64,000 nt of DNA, taken from contig JAKVCX010000004.1 of assembly GCA_022448525.1 (NCBI GenBank), positions 687,403-751,402 on the forward strand. Reading direction: 5' to 3'. This DNA is from Tenacibaculum sp. (GTDB taxonomy: Bacteria > Bacteroidota > Bacteroidia > Flavobacteriales > Flavobacteriaceae). This document shows positions 17,247-27,528 of the stretch, piece by piece. A program made the translations under genes and the position numbers. Each line of letters opens with the position of its first letter. The first letter of the stretch is position 1. The notes under the pieces are model-generated. The model searched no databases, had not been told where the DNA came from, and was given only the letters and a program-made list of their open reading frames with translations.

Positions 17247-17930
17247 TTATTTAAGTCGATCAAAAAAATCAGTGACTTTTTGTTCATTGAACAAGAAACC
17301 ACGATAAAACATAAAATTTGATATGAGCAAAGTACTCAAAGAGAAAATATCAAAATAAACATCTGTTTCACTAAACAAAACAATCGCATAAATAGAATCA
17401 GAAATTATACGAAAACCTATTGCAATCAACAATATAAAGTTAGCGTGCTCCATACTTTCAATGTAATTGATAAGAATGAAAGATGTTACCAAACAAATAC
17501 ATATACCGTAAAATATAATTGGTAGCATGGAGTTTCCAGGATCATTCAACACAAAAATGTAAACAACTGAAAATAAGAACCCAAACAGAATCAAATAAAT
17601 AATGAGCAACTTATAGGTTTCTTTTTTAATATATTTCCGAATTGCATTTACCAATAAAAGATAAGAAAGACCATAACTTATAATACCGGGATTAAAGCCA
17701 TAAGGAATAGAAGTTAACACATCTCCTATTAAACTCAGCAATAAAAAACCAATATAAGTTAATGTATATTTCTTTGTTTCAATTAGGTATAAAGTAACCA
17801 ATATTAAAGTTGGAAATGGCTTAATTTCAAACTTATACTTATGATTGATAATAATTAAATAGAAGCTAAGTGCACATATAAATCCATATAGTACAAAAAG
17901 TGAAAATTTTATGTTTTTTAACTTCAACAA
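17247..17930 (-). CDS. YhhN-like membrane protein, copy 1 of 3
   Basis: The 227-residue polytopic protein has about eight helices. It shares KPFPTLILVTLYLIETKKYT, LSLIGDVLTSIPYGFNPGII (the GDVL site of the family), FYGICICLVTSFILINY and GFRIISDSIYAIVLF with its neighbours. No signal peptide is separate from the first helix. It lies 5 bases after the ligA stop. The triplication of the same fold is unusual; the copies are too diverged to be a recent duplication. Confidence 0.68.
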   Translation of the reverse strand: MLKLKNIKFSLFVLYGFICALSFYLIIINHKYKFEIKPFPTLILVTLYLIETKKYTLTYIGFLLLSLIGDVLTSIPYGFNPGIISYGLSYLLLVNAIRKYIKKETYKLLIIYLILFGFLFSVVYIFVLNDPGNSMLPIIFYGICICLVTSFILINYIESMEHANFILLIAIGFRIISDSIYAIVLFSETDVYFDIFSLSTLLISNFMFYRGFLFNEQKVTDFFDRLK

Positions 17931-17935
17931 GTTTA

Positions 17936-20493
<2,558 letters not shown>

Positions 20494-20534
20494 CGTTTCA
20501 GTTTATAAAATTGGAAGTGCAATTTACTACTTTT

Positions 20535-20571
20535 AAACAAAAAAAATCCGAAGTTAACACCTCGGATTTTT
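20535..20571 (-). terminator. Rho-independent terminator downstream of gap
   Basis: Arms AAAATCCGA (20543-20551) and TCGGATTTT (20562-20570) flank a 10-base loop, with a long T run on the minus strand. It lies 24 bases past the gap stop. Confidence 0.85.
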
Positions 20572-20594
20572 AAAGTTGAAATAGTAGTTGTCTA

Positions 20595-22037
20595 CTAATA
20601 ATAAGTATATCGACGAACTTTTGCTATGTGCTTAGCCAAACGCATTACTTGGTGAGAATAACCATATTCGTTATCATACCAAACGTAAATTACAATTGTA
20701 TCTCCATCTACAATCGTAGCTTTACTATCAAAAATTGAAGGAGCAGTTGTACCAACGATATCAGAAGATACTAATTCATTGCTTAATGAGTACTTAATTT
20801 GCTCAACTAAATCTCCTTCTAAAGCATATTGCTTCATAATTGCATTAACTGCATCAACAGTAGTTTCTGAATTTAACTGTAAATTCAAAACAGCTAATGA
20901 TCCGTTAGGTACAGGAACTCTAATTGCATTTGAAGTTAATTTTCCTTCTAATGCAGGTAATGCCTTAGAAACTGCTTTTCCTGCTCCTGTTTCAGTGATT
21001 ACCATGTTTAAAGCTGCAGCTCTACCTCTACGGTATTTTTTATGCATATTATCTACTAAGTTCTGATCATTAGTATATGCATGAATAGTTTCTAAATGTC
21101 CTTTTTTAATTCCGAAGTTATCTTCTAACACTTTTAATACTGGTGTAATTGCATTTGTAGTACAAGATGCAGCAGAGAAAATATCAATAGAATCTGGATT
21201 GTTTTCTAAATGGTTTACACCATGAACAATATTTGGAATTCCTTTACCTGGCGCAGTTAATAAAACTTTACTAGCTCCCTTTGCCTGTAAATGACGACTT
21301 AAAGCTTCCTTATCTCTAAAAGCTCCTGTATTATCAATAACTAAAGCATCATTAATTCCATACTCTGTATAATCAATTTCTTCAGGTCCTCCAGCAGAAA
21401 TCATGTGTACAGTAGTTCCATTGATAACTAAAGCGTTGTTTTCCGCATCAATTTGAACAGTACCTAAGAAATCTCCATGAACAGAATCAATACTTAAAAG
21501 AGAAGCTCTTTTTTCTAATACAGATTGATCAATTTTACCACGAGTAACAATAGCTCTTAATCTTAATTGAGAACCTTTACCCATTTTAGAACTTAACTCT
21601 CTTGCTAATAAACGCCCGATACGACCAAATCCATAAAGAACTACGTCTTTTGGTTGGATAGCATTTGCATCAGTAGCGTCTTTTAATTGATTCTTTACGA
21701 AATCAACAGTATCTAAATCAGCATCTTCGATTAAATAGTACTCGTATGCTAATTTTCCGATATCTAATTTAGAAGCTGGTAAGTCAATTGATTGAATAGC
21801 TTTAGCAATGCTTAAAGCATCTTCAATTGTAATTGGCTTTGTAACAAACTCCTTAGCGTAATTTATTAAGTTTAAAACTTCACTAGCTCTTTTATCTACT
21901 AATGGATTTCTAAACAACACTAATTCAATTGATTTATCATACCATAAATCGTTTACAATATTGATAAATTCAGTAGTAGCTCTTCTTACCTGAGCCTGAT
22001 TTACCACTTCTTTTTCGTAATTTGTTATTGTTGACAT
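20595..22037 (-). CDS. gap: Glyceraldehyde-3-phosphate dehydrogenase with a long N-terminal extension
   Basis: This enzyme interconverts glyceraldehyde 3-phosphate and 1,3-bisphosphoglycerate. From the chosen ATG the protein has 480 residues, about 145 longer than a standard GAPDH. The extra helical stretch (about 1-130) precedes the NAD-binding GFGRIGR (about 136-142). The active site is ASCTTN with Cys292, followed by the YTNDQNLVD and RGRAAALNM region and WYDNEYGYSHQV. A longer in-frame start at 22073 is rejected because the -7 promoter box at 22071-22078 overlaps it. Extended GAPDHs occur across Bacteroidota; the extension has no known function. The NAD/NADP preference is not assigned. 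Confidence 0.95.
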   Translation of the reverse strand: MSTITNYEKEVVNQAQVRRATTEFINIVNDLWYDKSIELVLFRNPLVDKRASEVLNLINYAKEFVTKPITIEDALSIAKAIQSIDLPASKLDIGKLAYEYYLIEDADLDTVDFVKNQLKDATDANAIQPKDVVLYGFGRIGRLLARELSSKMGKGSQLRLRAIVTRGKIDQSVLEKRASLLSIDSVHGDFLGTVQIDAENNALVINGTTVHMISAGGPEEIDYTEYGINDALVIDNTGAFRDKEALSRHLQAKGASKVLLTAPGKGIPNIVHGVNHLENNPDSIDIFSAASCTTNAITPVLKVLEDNFGIKKGHLETIHAYTNDQNLVDNMHKKYRRGRAAALNMVITETGAGKAVSKALPALEGKLTSNAIRVPVPNGSLAVLNLQLNSETTVDAVNAIMKQYALEGDLVEQIKYSLSNELVSSDIVGTTAPSIFDSKATIVDGDTIVIYVWYDNEYGYSHQVMRLAKHIAKVRRYTYY

Positions 22038-22070
22038 AGTTGTGTTAACTAAATTTTTAAAAATTTGGTG

Positions 22071-22106
22071 CAAAAGTAGTTATTTCAAACGATTTCGTAA
22101 ACCAAA
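22071..22106 (-). promoter_or_regulatory. gap: gap promoter
   Basis: On the minus strand the -7 element TACTTTTG occupies 22071-22078 and a TTTG at 22103-22106 lies 24 bases upstream, one base longer than the usual spacing. It overlaps the longer gap start at 22073 and so supports translation from 22037. Confidence 0.6.
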
Positions 22107-22111
22107 AAACT

Positions 22112-22144
22112 AAAAAAACTCGATAATAAAATTATCGAGTTTTT
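22112..22144 (-). terminator. Rho-independent terminator downstream of the HtrA protease gene
   Basis: Perfect 14-base arms, AAAAACTCGATAAT (22114-22127) and ATTATCGAGTTTTT (22131-22144), flank a 3-base loop. Both ends are A/T runs, so it could work in both directions, but only the minus-strand gene ends here. Confidence 0.88.
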
Positions 22145-22159
22145 GGTTATTGAATTTAT

Positions 22160-23542
22160 CTAAAATTTATACTTCTCGAGTTCTCCGTCTAAATTAAGAA
22201 TTTCTAAATACATTCTATTAATCGAAACTCCATATTTATCTAGGATACTTGCAGCTTCTGAAGCACTACTTATATCTTTTCCATTAATTCTTGTAATAAT
22301 ATATCCTTCACCAACATTGTAATACTTAAAAGCTTTATTATTGGTAGCCACAATTTTTGCACCTCCTTTAATATCAAACTTCTCTTTATCTTTTTTAGAG
22401 ATATCTTTCAACTGGACTCCAAAATTAAACGCTGTATGTGTACTTTTCTTTCCTAACTTAACTGTTTTAGTCAAATCATCTCCAGCTCTATCAATAGTAA
22501 CATTTACAAATTCTCCAGGTCTTTTAGCGTTCAATTGACCTTTTAAATCAGAAATTTTACTAATCTTAACATTATTAATCTTTTTAATAACATCACCCTC
22601 TTTCAGTCCTGCAATATCTGCACCTTCACCCTCTGCAACAGAAATAATTTCAACACCTTCAACTTCATCACTGTCAGGTCTAAAGTTAATTCCAATAATC
22701 GCTTCTTGAACATTACCATACTCTAATAAATCGTCTATAATCTTTTTTGCAATATTAGAAGGAACAGCAAAAGAATATCCTATAAATGAACCTGTTCTTG
22801 AACTAATCGCTGTATTGATTCCAATTAACTCTCCTCTTGTATTCACTAAAGCTCCTCCACTATTTCCAGGGTTCACAGCAGCATCAGTTTGAATAAAAGC
22901 ATCAATATTAGTATTTCCTTGTAAATCTCTTCCTTTAGCACTTACAATTCCCGCCGTAACGGTCGAATTCAAATTATAAGGATTTCCAACTGCTAAAACC
23001 CATTCACCTATTTTTGCGTTATCTGAATTACCAAACGTTATATATGGTAAATCAATTTCAGATTCAATTTTTAATAATGCGATATCATTTTTATCGTCAG
23101 CACCAATTAATTGAGCTTTATATTTCTTTTTATTATTAAGTGTAACTTCTAAGTCGGTAGCTCCATCAATTACATGATTGTTAGTAACAATATAACCGTC
23201 AGATGATATGATTACACCACTTCCTGTTCCCACTCTTTCTTGTTTTCTTTTACCATTTCCTGTTCCAAAAAACTCTTCAAAAGGATTATAAACCTCTTTA
23301 ATGGCTGTATTTTTAACATGAACTACGGTATTCACTGTCTTTTCTGCAGCTTCTGTAAAATCTGTCGGTACCGAAGATGTATTTAATACAGCTGGTGTGT
23401 AATTAGAATTTACTGTTTGAAGTTCTGGTTCTACAGTTCTTTCAACAATAACTTGTGGTTTTTCAATAAAAGCTTTGTAAGCTCCTATAGATGAAACTCC
23501 TCCCAAAAATGCAATAGTCAATATTCCTAAAACTCTTTTCAT
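22160..23542 (-). CDS. HtrA/Deg family periplasmic serine protease
   Basis: Deg proteases degrade or refold damaged envelope proteins. The 460-residue protein starts with a signal peptide or signal anchor (about 1-22). A trypsin-like domain carries the triad His123 (VTNNHVID), Asp153 (KNDIALLK) and Ser228 (NPGNSGGALVN), with GTGSGVIISSDGYIVTNNH upstream. A PDZ domain covers about 283-375 (GLKEGDVIKKINNVKISKIS) and a degenerate second PDZ-like region about 385-460. A loop rich in Gly/Lys/Arg near 93-103 matches the regulatory LA loop position. It is monocistronic with its own promoter at 23566-23595 and terminator at 22112-22144. Confidence 0.95.
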   Translation of the reverse strand: MKRVLGILTIAFLGGVSSIGAYKAFIEKPQVIVERTVEPELQTVNSNYTPAVLNTSSVPTDFTEAAEKTVNTVVHVKNTAIKEVYNPFEEFFGTGNGKRKQERVGTGSGVIISSDGYIVTNNHVIDGATDLEVTLNNKKKYKAQLIGADDKNDIALLKIESEIDLPYITFGNSDNAKIGEWVLAVGNPYNLNSTVTAGIVSAKGRDLQGNTNIDAFIQTDAAVNPGNSGGALVNTRGELIGINTAISSRTGSFIGYSFAVPSNIAKKIIDDLLEYGNVQEAIIGINFRPDSDEVEGVEIISVAEGEGADIAGLKEGDVIKKINNVKISKISDLKGQLNAKRPGEFVNVTIDRAGDDLTKTVKLGKKSTHTAFNFGVQLKDISKKDKEKFDIKGGAKIVATNNKAFKYYNVGEGYIITRINGKDISSASEAASILDKYGVSINRMYLEILNLDGELEKYKF

Positions 23543-23565
23543 ATTTATTAAATTTTTAAGCTAAT

Positions 23566-23595
23566 CAAATATACAATTTTAACATTTTAACACAA
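23566..23595 (-). promoter_or_regulatory. Promoter of the HtrA protease gene
   Basis: On the minus strand TTG (23593-23595), 19 bases, then TATATTTG (23566-23573) match the TTG-N17-23-TAnnTTTG consensus of Bacteroidota. The predicted leader to the ATG at 23542 is about 20 bases. Confidence 0.65.
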
Positions 23596-23662
23596 TCTGT
23601 TTAACTTCTCTTTAACGGACTTTAACCGCCATTTAACAATCCTTTTTTCCTATGTAAATACG

Positions 23663-23670
23663 TATATTTG
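23663..23670 (+). promoter_or_regulatory. dapF: -7 promoter element of the dapF-GNAT-mltG operon
   Basis: TATATTTG matches TAnnTTTG exactly and ends 5 bases before the dapF ATG at 23676, so the mRNA would have almost no leader. No good -33 TTG is seen at the proper distance. Confidence 0.5.
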
Positions 23671-23675
23671 CACTA

Positions 23676-24452
23676 ATGAATTTAGAGTTTTATAAGTACC
23701 AAGGAACAGGTAATGATTTTGTAATGGTTGATAATAGAACTTCTTTTTTTCCAAAAGAAAACAAAGAGCTTATCAACAAATTGTGTGATCGTAATTTTGG
23801 AGTCGGTGGAGATGGTTTAATCTTACTAGAAAATGACGAAAATACTGACTTTAGAATGGTGTATTTTAATGCAGATGGAAACCAAAGTACCATGTGTGGT
23901 AATGGTGGAAGATGTATTGTCGCTTTTGCAAATCAATTAAACGTTATTGAAAACCAAACAACTTTTATTGCAATTGATGGATTGCATCACGCAACTATTG
24001 AGAACGGAATTATTTCATTACAAATGATTGATGTGAATGAAGTTAAAAAAGAAAATGGGTTTGTTTTCACTGACACAGGGTCTCCTCATCATGTCGAAAT
24101 TGTAGAAAACATAGGTTCTTTCGATGTTTATAACAAAGGAAAACAAATTCGTAATGATGTTTACGGTACAAAAGGAAGTAATGTTAATTTTGTTGAACAA
24201 CTCAATTCAAATTCTTTTAGAATAAGAACCTATGAACGTGGTGTTGAAGACGAAACTTTAGCATGTGGAACTGGAGCTACAGCTGCTGCAATTGCCATGC
24301 ATAAAACTAATAAAACAGTAGATACCTATATTAATATTCAAGTAGAGGGAGGACAACTTGCTATTTCTTTTGATGTAGAAAACAATGTATATAAAAACGT
24401 ATTTTTAAAAGGTCCAGCGGAATACGTTTTTAAAGGACAAATTAAGATTTAA
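23676..24452 (+). CDS. dapF: Diaminopimelate epimerase
   Basis: DapF converts LL- to meso-diaminopimelate for peptidoglycan and lysine. The 258-residue protein has the two catalytic cysteines in MCGNGGRC (Cys74) and LACGTGATAAA (Cys197), plus KYQGTGNDFVMVDNR (7-21) and GVGGDGLIL. Length is slightly short but normal for the phylum. The stop overlaps the next ATG by one base (TAATG), coupling it to the acetyltransferase and to mltG, so precursor epimerisation and glycan-strand cleavage are co-expressed. Confidence 0.96.
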   Translation: MNLEFYKYQGTGNDFVMVDNRTSFFPKENKELINKLCDRNFGVGGDGLILLENDENTDFRMVYFNADGNQSTMCGNGGRCIVAFANQLNVIENQTTFIAIDGLHHATIENGIISLQMIDVNEVKKENGFVFTDTGSPHHVEIVENIGSFDVYNKGKQIRNDVYGTKGSNVNFVEQLNSNSFRIRTYERGVEDETLACGTGATAAAIAMHKTNKTVDTYINIQVEGGQLAISFDVENNVYKNVFLKGPAEYVFKGQIKI

Positions 24453-24979
24453 TGCAAACATTAGTCGGGCAAAACATAAGTTTAAGAGCTATTGAACCTG
24501 AAGATTTAGATTTTCTTTTTCAAATTGAAAACAATGAAATCTTTTGGGAAGTTAGTCATACACAAACTCCTTTTTCAAAGTTTTTATTGAAACAATATAT
24601 TGAAAACTGTCACTTGGATATTTATGAGGCAAAACAACTAAGATTAGTAATTGAAGAATCCTCTAATAAACAACAAATAGGTTTAATTGATTTATTTGAT
24701 TTTAATCCACAACATAAAAGAGCCGGAATTGGAATTGTACTTCATGAAAACTATCAACATAATGGTTTTGCAAGCGAAGCTTTAAGCATCTTGTTAAATT
24801 ATAGTTTTACAAATCTTAATTTACATCAATTATTTGCTAATATTGCTATCGATAATCAAAAAAGCATTTCGTTATTTAAAAAACATCACTTTAAACAAGT
24901 TGGAATTAAAAAAGACTGGTTATTTTCTAAAGGAGACTTTAAAGACGAATTATTATTTCAATTAATCAATGAAAAATAA
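24452..24979 (+). CDS. GNAT family N-acetyltransferase (RimJ/RimL-like)
   Basis: The 175-residue protein is a GCN5-related acetyltransferase. It starts ISLRAIEPEDLDFLFQIENN, with a central QIGLIDLFDFNPQHKRAGIG (beta-strand 4 and acetyl-CoA site), then HENYQHNGFASEALSILLNY and ANIAIDNQKSISLFKKHHF, the typical GNAT C-terminal half. RimJ/RimL-like enzymes acetylate protein N-termini or small amines; the substrate is unknown. It shares one base with dapF and overlaps mltG by 11 bases, a conserved-looking operon position. Confidence 0.9.
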   Translation: MQTLVGQNISLRAIEPEDLDFLFQIENNEIFWEVSHTQTPFSKFLLKQYIENCHLDIYEAKQLRLVIEESSNKQQIGLIDLFDFNPQHKRAGIGIVLHENYQHNGFASEALSILLNYSFTNLNLHQLFANIAIDNQKSISLFKKHHFKQVGIKKDWLFSKGDFKDELLFQLINEK

Positions 24980-26000
24980 AATCATCATAACTTTTGGAAT
25001 CTTACTTCTTATATCTGGAGCTGTAGGATTCTATTTTTACAACAAAATTTTTTCAACCGCAGTAATCAAAGAAGCTTCAATTTTAATTAAGTCTAACAGT
25101 ACAATGGATGATTTAAAAGCTTCATTACAAGATGTTGTTAATAATTACGAAGATTTCCTTTGGGTAGCTGATTTGAAAAAGTTCAATAAACCTAAAGGAG
25201 GAATGTACGTTGTGAAGAAAGGAATGAGTATGAATGACTTAGTTAATCTTTTTCGCTCTGGAAATCAAACAGCAATTAAAGTAACATTTAATAATCAAGA
25301 CACTTTAGAAAAATTAGCAGGAAGAATAGCTCAACAAATAGAAGCAGACAGTATTTCTTTATTAAATGCATTCAGAGAACCTCAATTTCTCCGAGATAAT
25401 GATTTTACCGAAAAATCAGTTCTTGGAATGTACATCCCTAATCAATATGAAATTTACTGGAATACATCTCCTGAGAGTTTCAGAAAAAAAATGCTCAACC
25501 AATACAACAAGTTTTGGAATAAATCGAGATTAGATAAAGCTAGTAAACTTGGTTTATCAGAAGATCAAGTAATTACTTTAGCTTCAATCGTTCAAAAAGA
25601 AACTGCACAAGTTTCAGAACGTCCTATGGTTGCAGGCTTATATTTAAACCGTTTTAAAAATAACTGGCCTTTAGAAGCTGATCCAACCATAATTTATGCG
25701 TTAAAACAAACTAACGGACAAGACTTTATTGTTAAACGTGTATTGTTTAGAGATATTGAGAACACTAAAAACTCTCCATATAATACTTATAAAAAAGTGG
25801 GCTTACCTCCTGCTCCGATAGCAATGCCAGATATATCATCAATTGAAGCGGTTTTATACCCAGCAAAGCACGACTACTATTTTATGTGTGCTAGTGTGGA
25901 TAAAATTGGTTTTCATGAATTTGCTAAAACCTTAGGTCAACATAACAGAAATGCTGCAAAATATCAGCGATGGATTAATAATCAAGGAATTAAGAGATAA
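24969..26000 (+). CDS. mltG: Endolytic murein transglycosylase MltG
   Basis: MltG is an inner-membrane lytic transglycosylase that cleaves nascent glycan strands and sets their length. The 343-residue protein has one N-terminal membrane helix (about 6-26), a LysM-like region (about 35-100) and the YceG catalytic domain. This has IPNQYEIYWNTSPESFRKKM and ASIVQKETAQVSERPMVAGL with catalytic Glu211, then LYLNRFKNNWPLEADPTIIY and NSPYNTYKKVGLPPAPI. It overlaps the GNAT gene by 11 bases. The next gene on the same strand encodes a lysozyme-like protein with its own promoter. Confidence 0.95.
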   Translation: MKNKIIITFGILLLISGAVGFYFYNKIFSTAVIKEASILIKSNSTMDDLKASLQDVVNNYEDFLWVADLKKFNKPKGGMYVVKKGMSMNDLVNLFRSGNQTAIKVTFNNQDTLEKLAGRIAQQIEADSISLLNAFREPQFLRDNDFTEKSVLGMYIPNQYEIYWNTSPESFRKKMLNQYNKFWNKSRLDKASKLGLSEDQVITLASIVQKETAQVSERPMVAGLYLNRFKNNWPLEADPTIIYALKQTNGQDFIVKRVLFRDIENTKNSPYNTYKKVGLPPAPIAMPDISSIEAVLYPAKHDYYFMCASVDKIGFHEFAKTLGQHNRNAAKYQRWINNQGIKR

Positions 26001-26143
26001 TTTTAACAAAAAATTATCTCTAATTTATATACCTTAATTTAGATAATTTAACAATAATCTCTTTATCTCTATTATTGTATTTTTAAAATTTACACTTTAA
26101 AAATATAAATTCAATAAAACCTATAATTATACGAAATTTCAAC

Positions 26144-26177
26144 TTTTGTTTTAAAGCGTATTTTTGTCATATATTTG
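26144..26177 (+). promoter_or_regulatory. Promoter of the lysozyme-like gene
   Basis: TTTTG at 26144-26148, 21 bases, then TATATTTG at 26170-26177 match both Bacteroidota promoter boxes. The transcript would start near 26181-26184, only about 20 bases before the proposed ATT start at 26203. This placement supports the gene beginning there and not at the internal GTG at 26536. Confidence 0.75.
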
Positions 26178-26202
26178 CGCCCGCTAAACAGAAAGTATAT
26201 TA

Positions 26203-26787
26203 ATTATCAGAAAATTAGGGGCATTTTTAATTTTTATTACACTATTCAGTTTTACAGATAAAAAGGGGAAAATATCTGAAAAAACGAAGCCAATAAACTA
26301 CAGCACTACTGTTACCAATACAGACCTGTTAATCCTTGAGAAAAATTTCATAGGTTTTAAAGAAGCATTAGCTTTCAAAGAATCTCAAGGAAGATATACG
26401 GTAGTTAATACATTAGGGTATTTAGGAAAGTATCAATTTGGAAAAGGAACATTACGTCGCTTTAAAATTTATGATACACAAAAATTCCTGAAAACCCCTG
26501 AGCTACAAGAAAGGGCTTTCACTGCTCTTTGTAAGGTGAATAAATGGATTTTAAGAAGGGATATTTCCCGTTTCGTCGGAAAACGTATTAAAGGAATTAC
26601 CATTACTGAATCTGGAATACTTGCTGCAGCGCATTTAGCTGGTGCAGGAAATGTTAAAAAGTTTTTACGTTCTTACGGTAATTTTGAGTTTAAAGACTCC
26701 TATGGAACTTCAATTGAATCTTATTTAAAGAAATTTGCGGGATACGATGTATCTCACATTAAGGCTGATAAAAAGGCTACTGTATAA
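26203..26787 (+). CDS. Exported lysozyme-like (SLT-type) murein lyase, apparently starting at ATT
   Basis: The open frame begins after the stop at 26185-26187. From ATT at 26203 it encodes 194 residues that start as a good signal peptide (MIRKLGAFLIFITLFSF if ATT is read as Met). The mature part has FKEALAFKESQGRYTVVN (52-69) with a probable catalytic Glu60, then GYLGKYQFG (72-80), typical of goose-lysozyme/SLT lytic transglycosylases. There is no in-frame ATG, GTG or TTG before GTG at 26536. Starting at 26536 would give an 83-residue stub lacking the signal and active site. Position next to mltG fits cell-wall remodelling. ATT starts are known for infC; a sequencing error is the main alternative. 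Confidence 0.75.
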   Translation: MIRKLGAFLIFITLFSFTDKKGKISEKTKPINYSTTVTNTDLLILEKNFIGFKEALAFKESQGRYTVVNTLGYLGKYQFGKGTLRRFKIYDTQKFLKTPELQERAFTALCKVNKWILRRDISRFVGKRIKGITITESGILAAAHLAGAGNVKKFLRSYGNFEFKDSYGTSIESYLKKFAGYDVSHIKADKKATV

Positions 26788-26816
26788 AATAGAAAATTAC
26801 TTATTAATTAATAGCA

Positions 26817-27521
26817 TTAGGCCTGTATGATGAAAATCGCAGGCCTTTTGTGTAAGTCTGGGTTTTCTAATTTCCATTTTGAAACAGGTAATGTTTTAAT
26901 GTATTCTGAAGGCAATGTAATATCACAAGCCACACACAATCTTGTATTCGCTTGTAATGTAGCTCTTAAATCATCTAACATTTTTCCATTACGATAAGGA
27001 GTTTCTATAAATATTTGGGACTGCTTTTTATCTCTAGACAATCTTTCAAGCTCTTTAATAGCTTTTTTCTTATCTGATTTATCAATTGGTAAGTAACCAT
27101 TAAAAGCAAAATTTTGTCCGTTCATTCCAGAAGCCATCATAGCTAATAAAATTGAAGAAGGACCTACCAAAGGAATGACCTGAATTCCTTTTTCATGAGC
27201 TTGTTTAACAATTGTTGCACCAGGATCCGCCACTCCAGGAACCCCAGCCTCAGATAAAACTCCCACAGAAATTCCTTCCTGGCAAACATCAAGATAGTTT
27301 CTTGTTTCCAATTCGTGTGAAAATTTATCAATTTTCATGAAATGCAACTCTGATTGCACTTTGCTAGGTGTAATTCTTTTAATATATCTCCTTGCCGTTT
27401 TCTCATTTTCAACAATAAAATGATCTAACGACTCAATTACTTTCTTTACAGAAATTGGCATAACCTCTAAAGGTTCAGTATCCCCTAAAGTTGTTGGAAT
27501 TAAATACAGTTTACCTAACAT
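26817..27521 (-). CDS. SAM-dependent methyltransferase, RsmI-like tetrapyrrole methylase fold
   Basis: The 234-residue protein belongs to the tetrapyrrole methylase/RsmI superfamily: LYLIPTTLGDTEPLEVMPIS, VGVLSEAGVPGVADPGATIV (nearly identical to the RsmI signature), then IPLVGPSSILLAMMASGMNG and FIETPYRNGKMLDDL. RsmI 2'-O-methylates C1402 of 16S rRNA. This is the shorter, divergent Bacteroidota relative, lacking the C-terminal extension, so the exact target is uncertain. It lies 7 bases after the phosphatase gene. A plus-strand terminator for the lysozyme-like gene is embedded in its last codons. Confidence 0.9.
   Translation of the reverse strand: MLGKLYLIPTTLGDTEPLEVMPISVKKVIESLDHFIVENEKTARRYIKRITPSKVQSELHFMKIDKFSHELETRNYLDVCQEGISVGVLSEAGVPGVADPGATIVKQAHEKGIQVIPLVGPSSILLAMMASGMNGQNFAFNGYLPIDKSDKKKAIKELERLSRDKKQSQIFIETPYRNGKMLDDLRATLQANTRLCVACDITLPSEYIKTLPVSKWKLENPDLHKRPAIFIIQA
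26819..26849 (+). terminator. Terminator of the lysozyme-like gene, embedded in the 3' end of the RsmI-like gene
   Basis: Perfect 7-base arms AGGCCTG (26819-26825) and CAGGCCT (26840-26846) flank a 14-base loop and end in four T. It lies 32 bases past the stop at 26787 and falls inside the last ten codons of the convergent gene. Confidence 0.65.
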
Positions 27522-27528
27522 AAATTAT

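Noticed and set aside
26536-26787. 83-residue protein starting at GTG 26536
   Set aside because: It is the C-terminal part of the lysozyme-like gene from 26203; the upstream frame is open, has a signal peptide and the catalytic residues, and a promoter precedes it.
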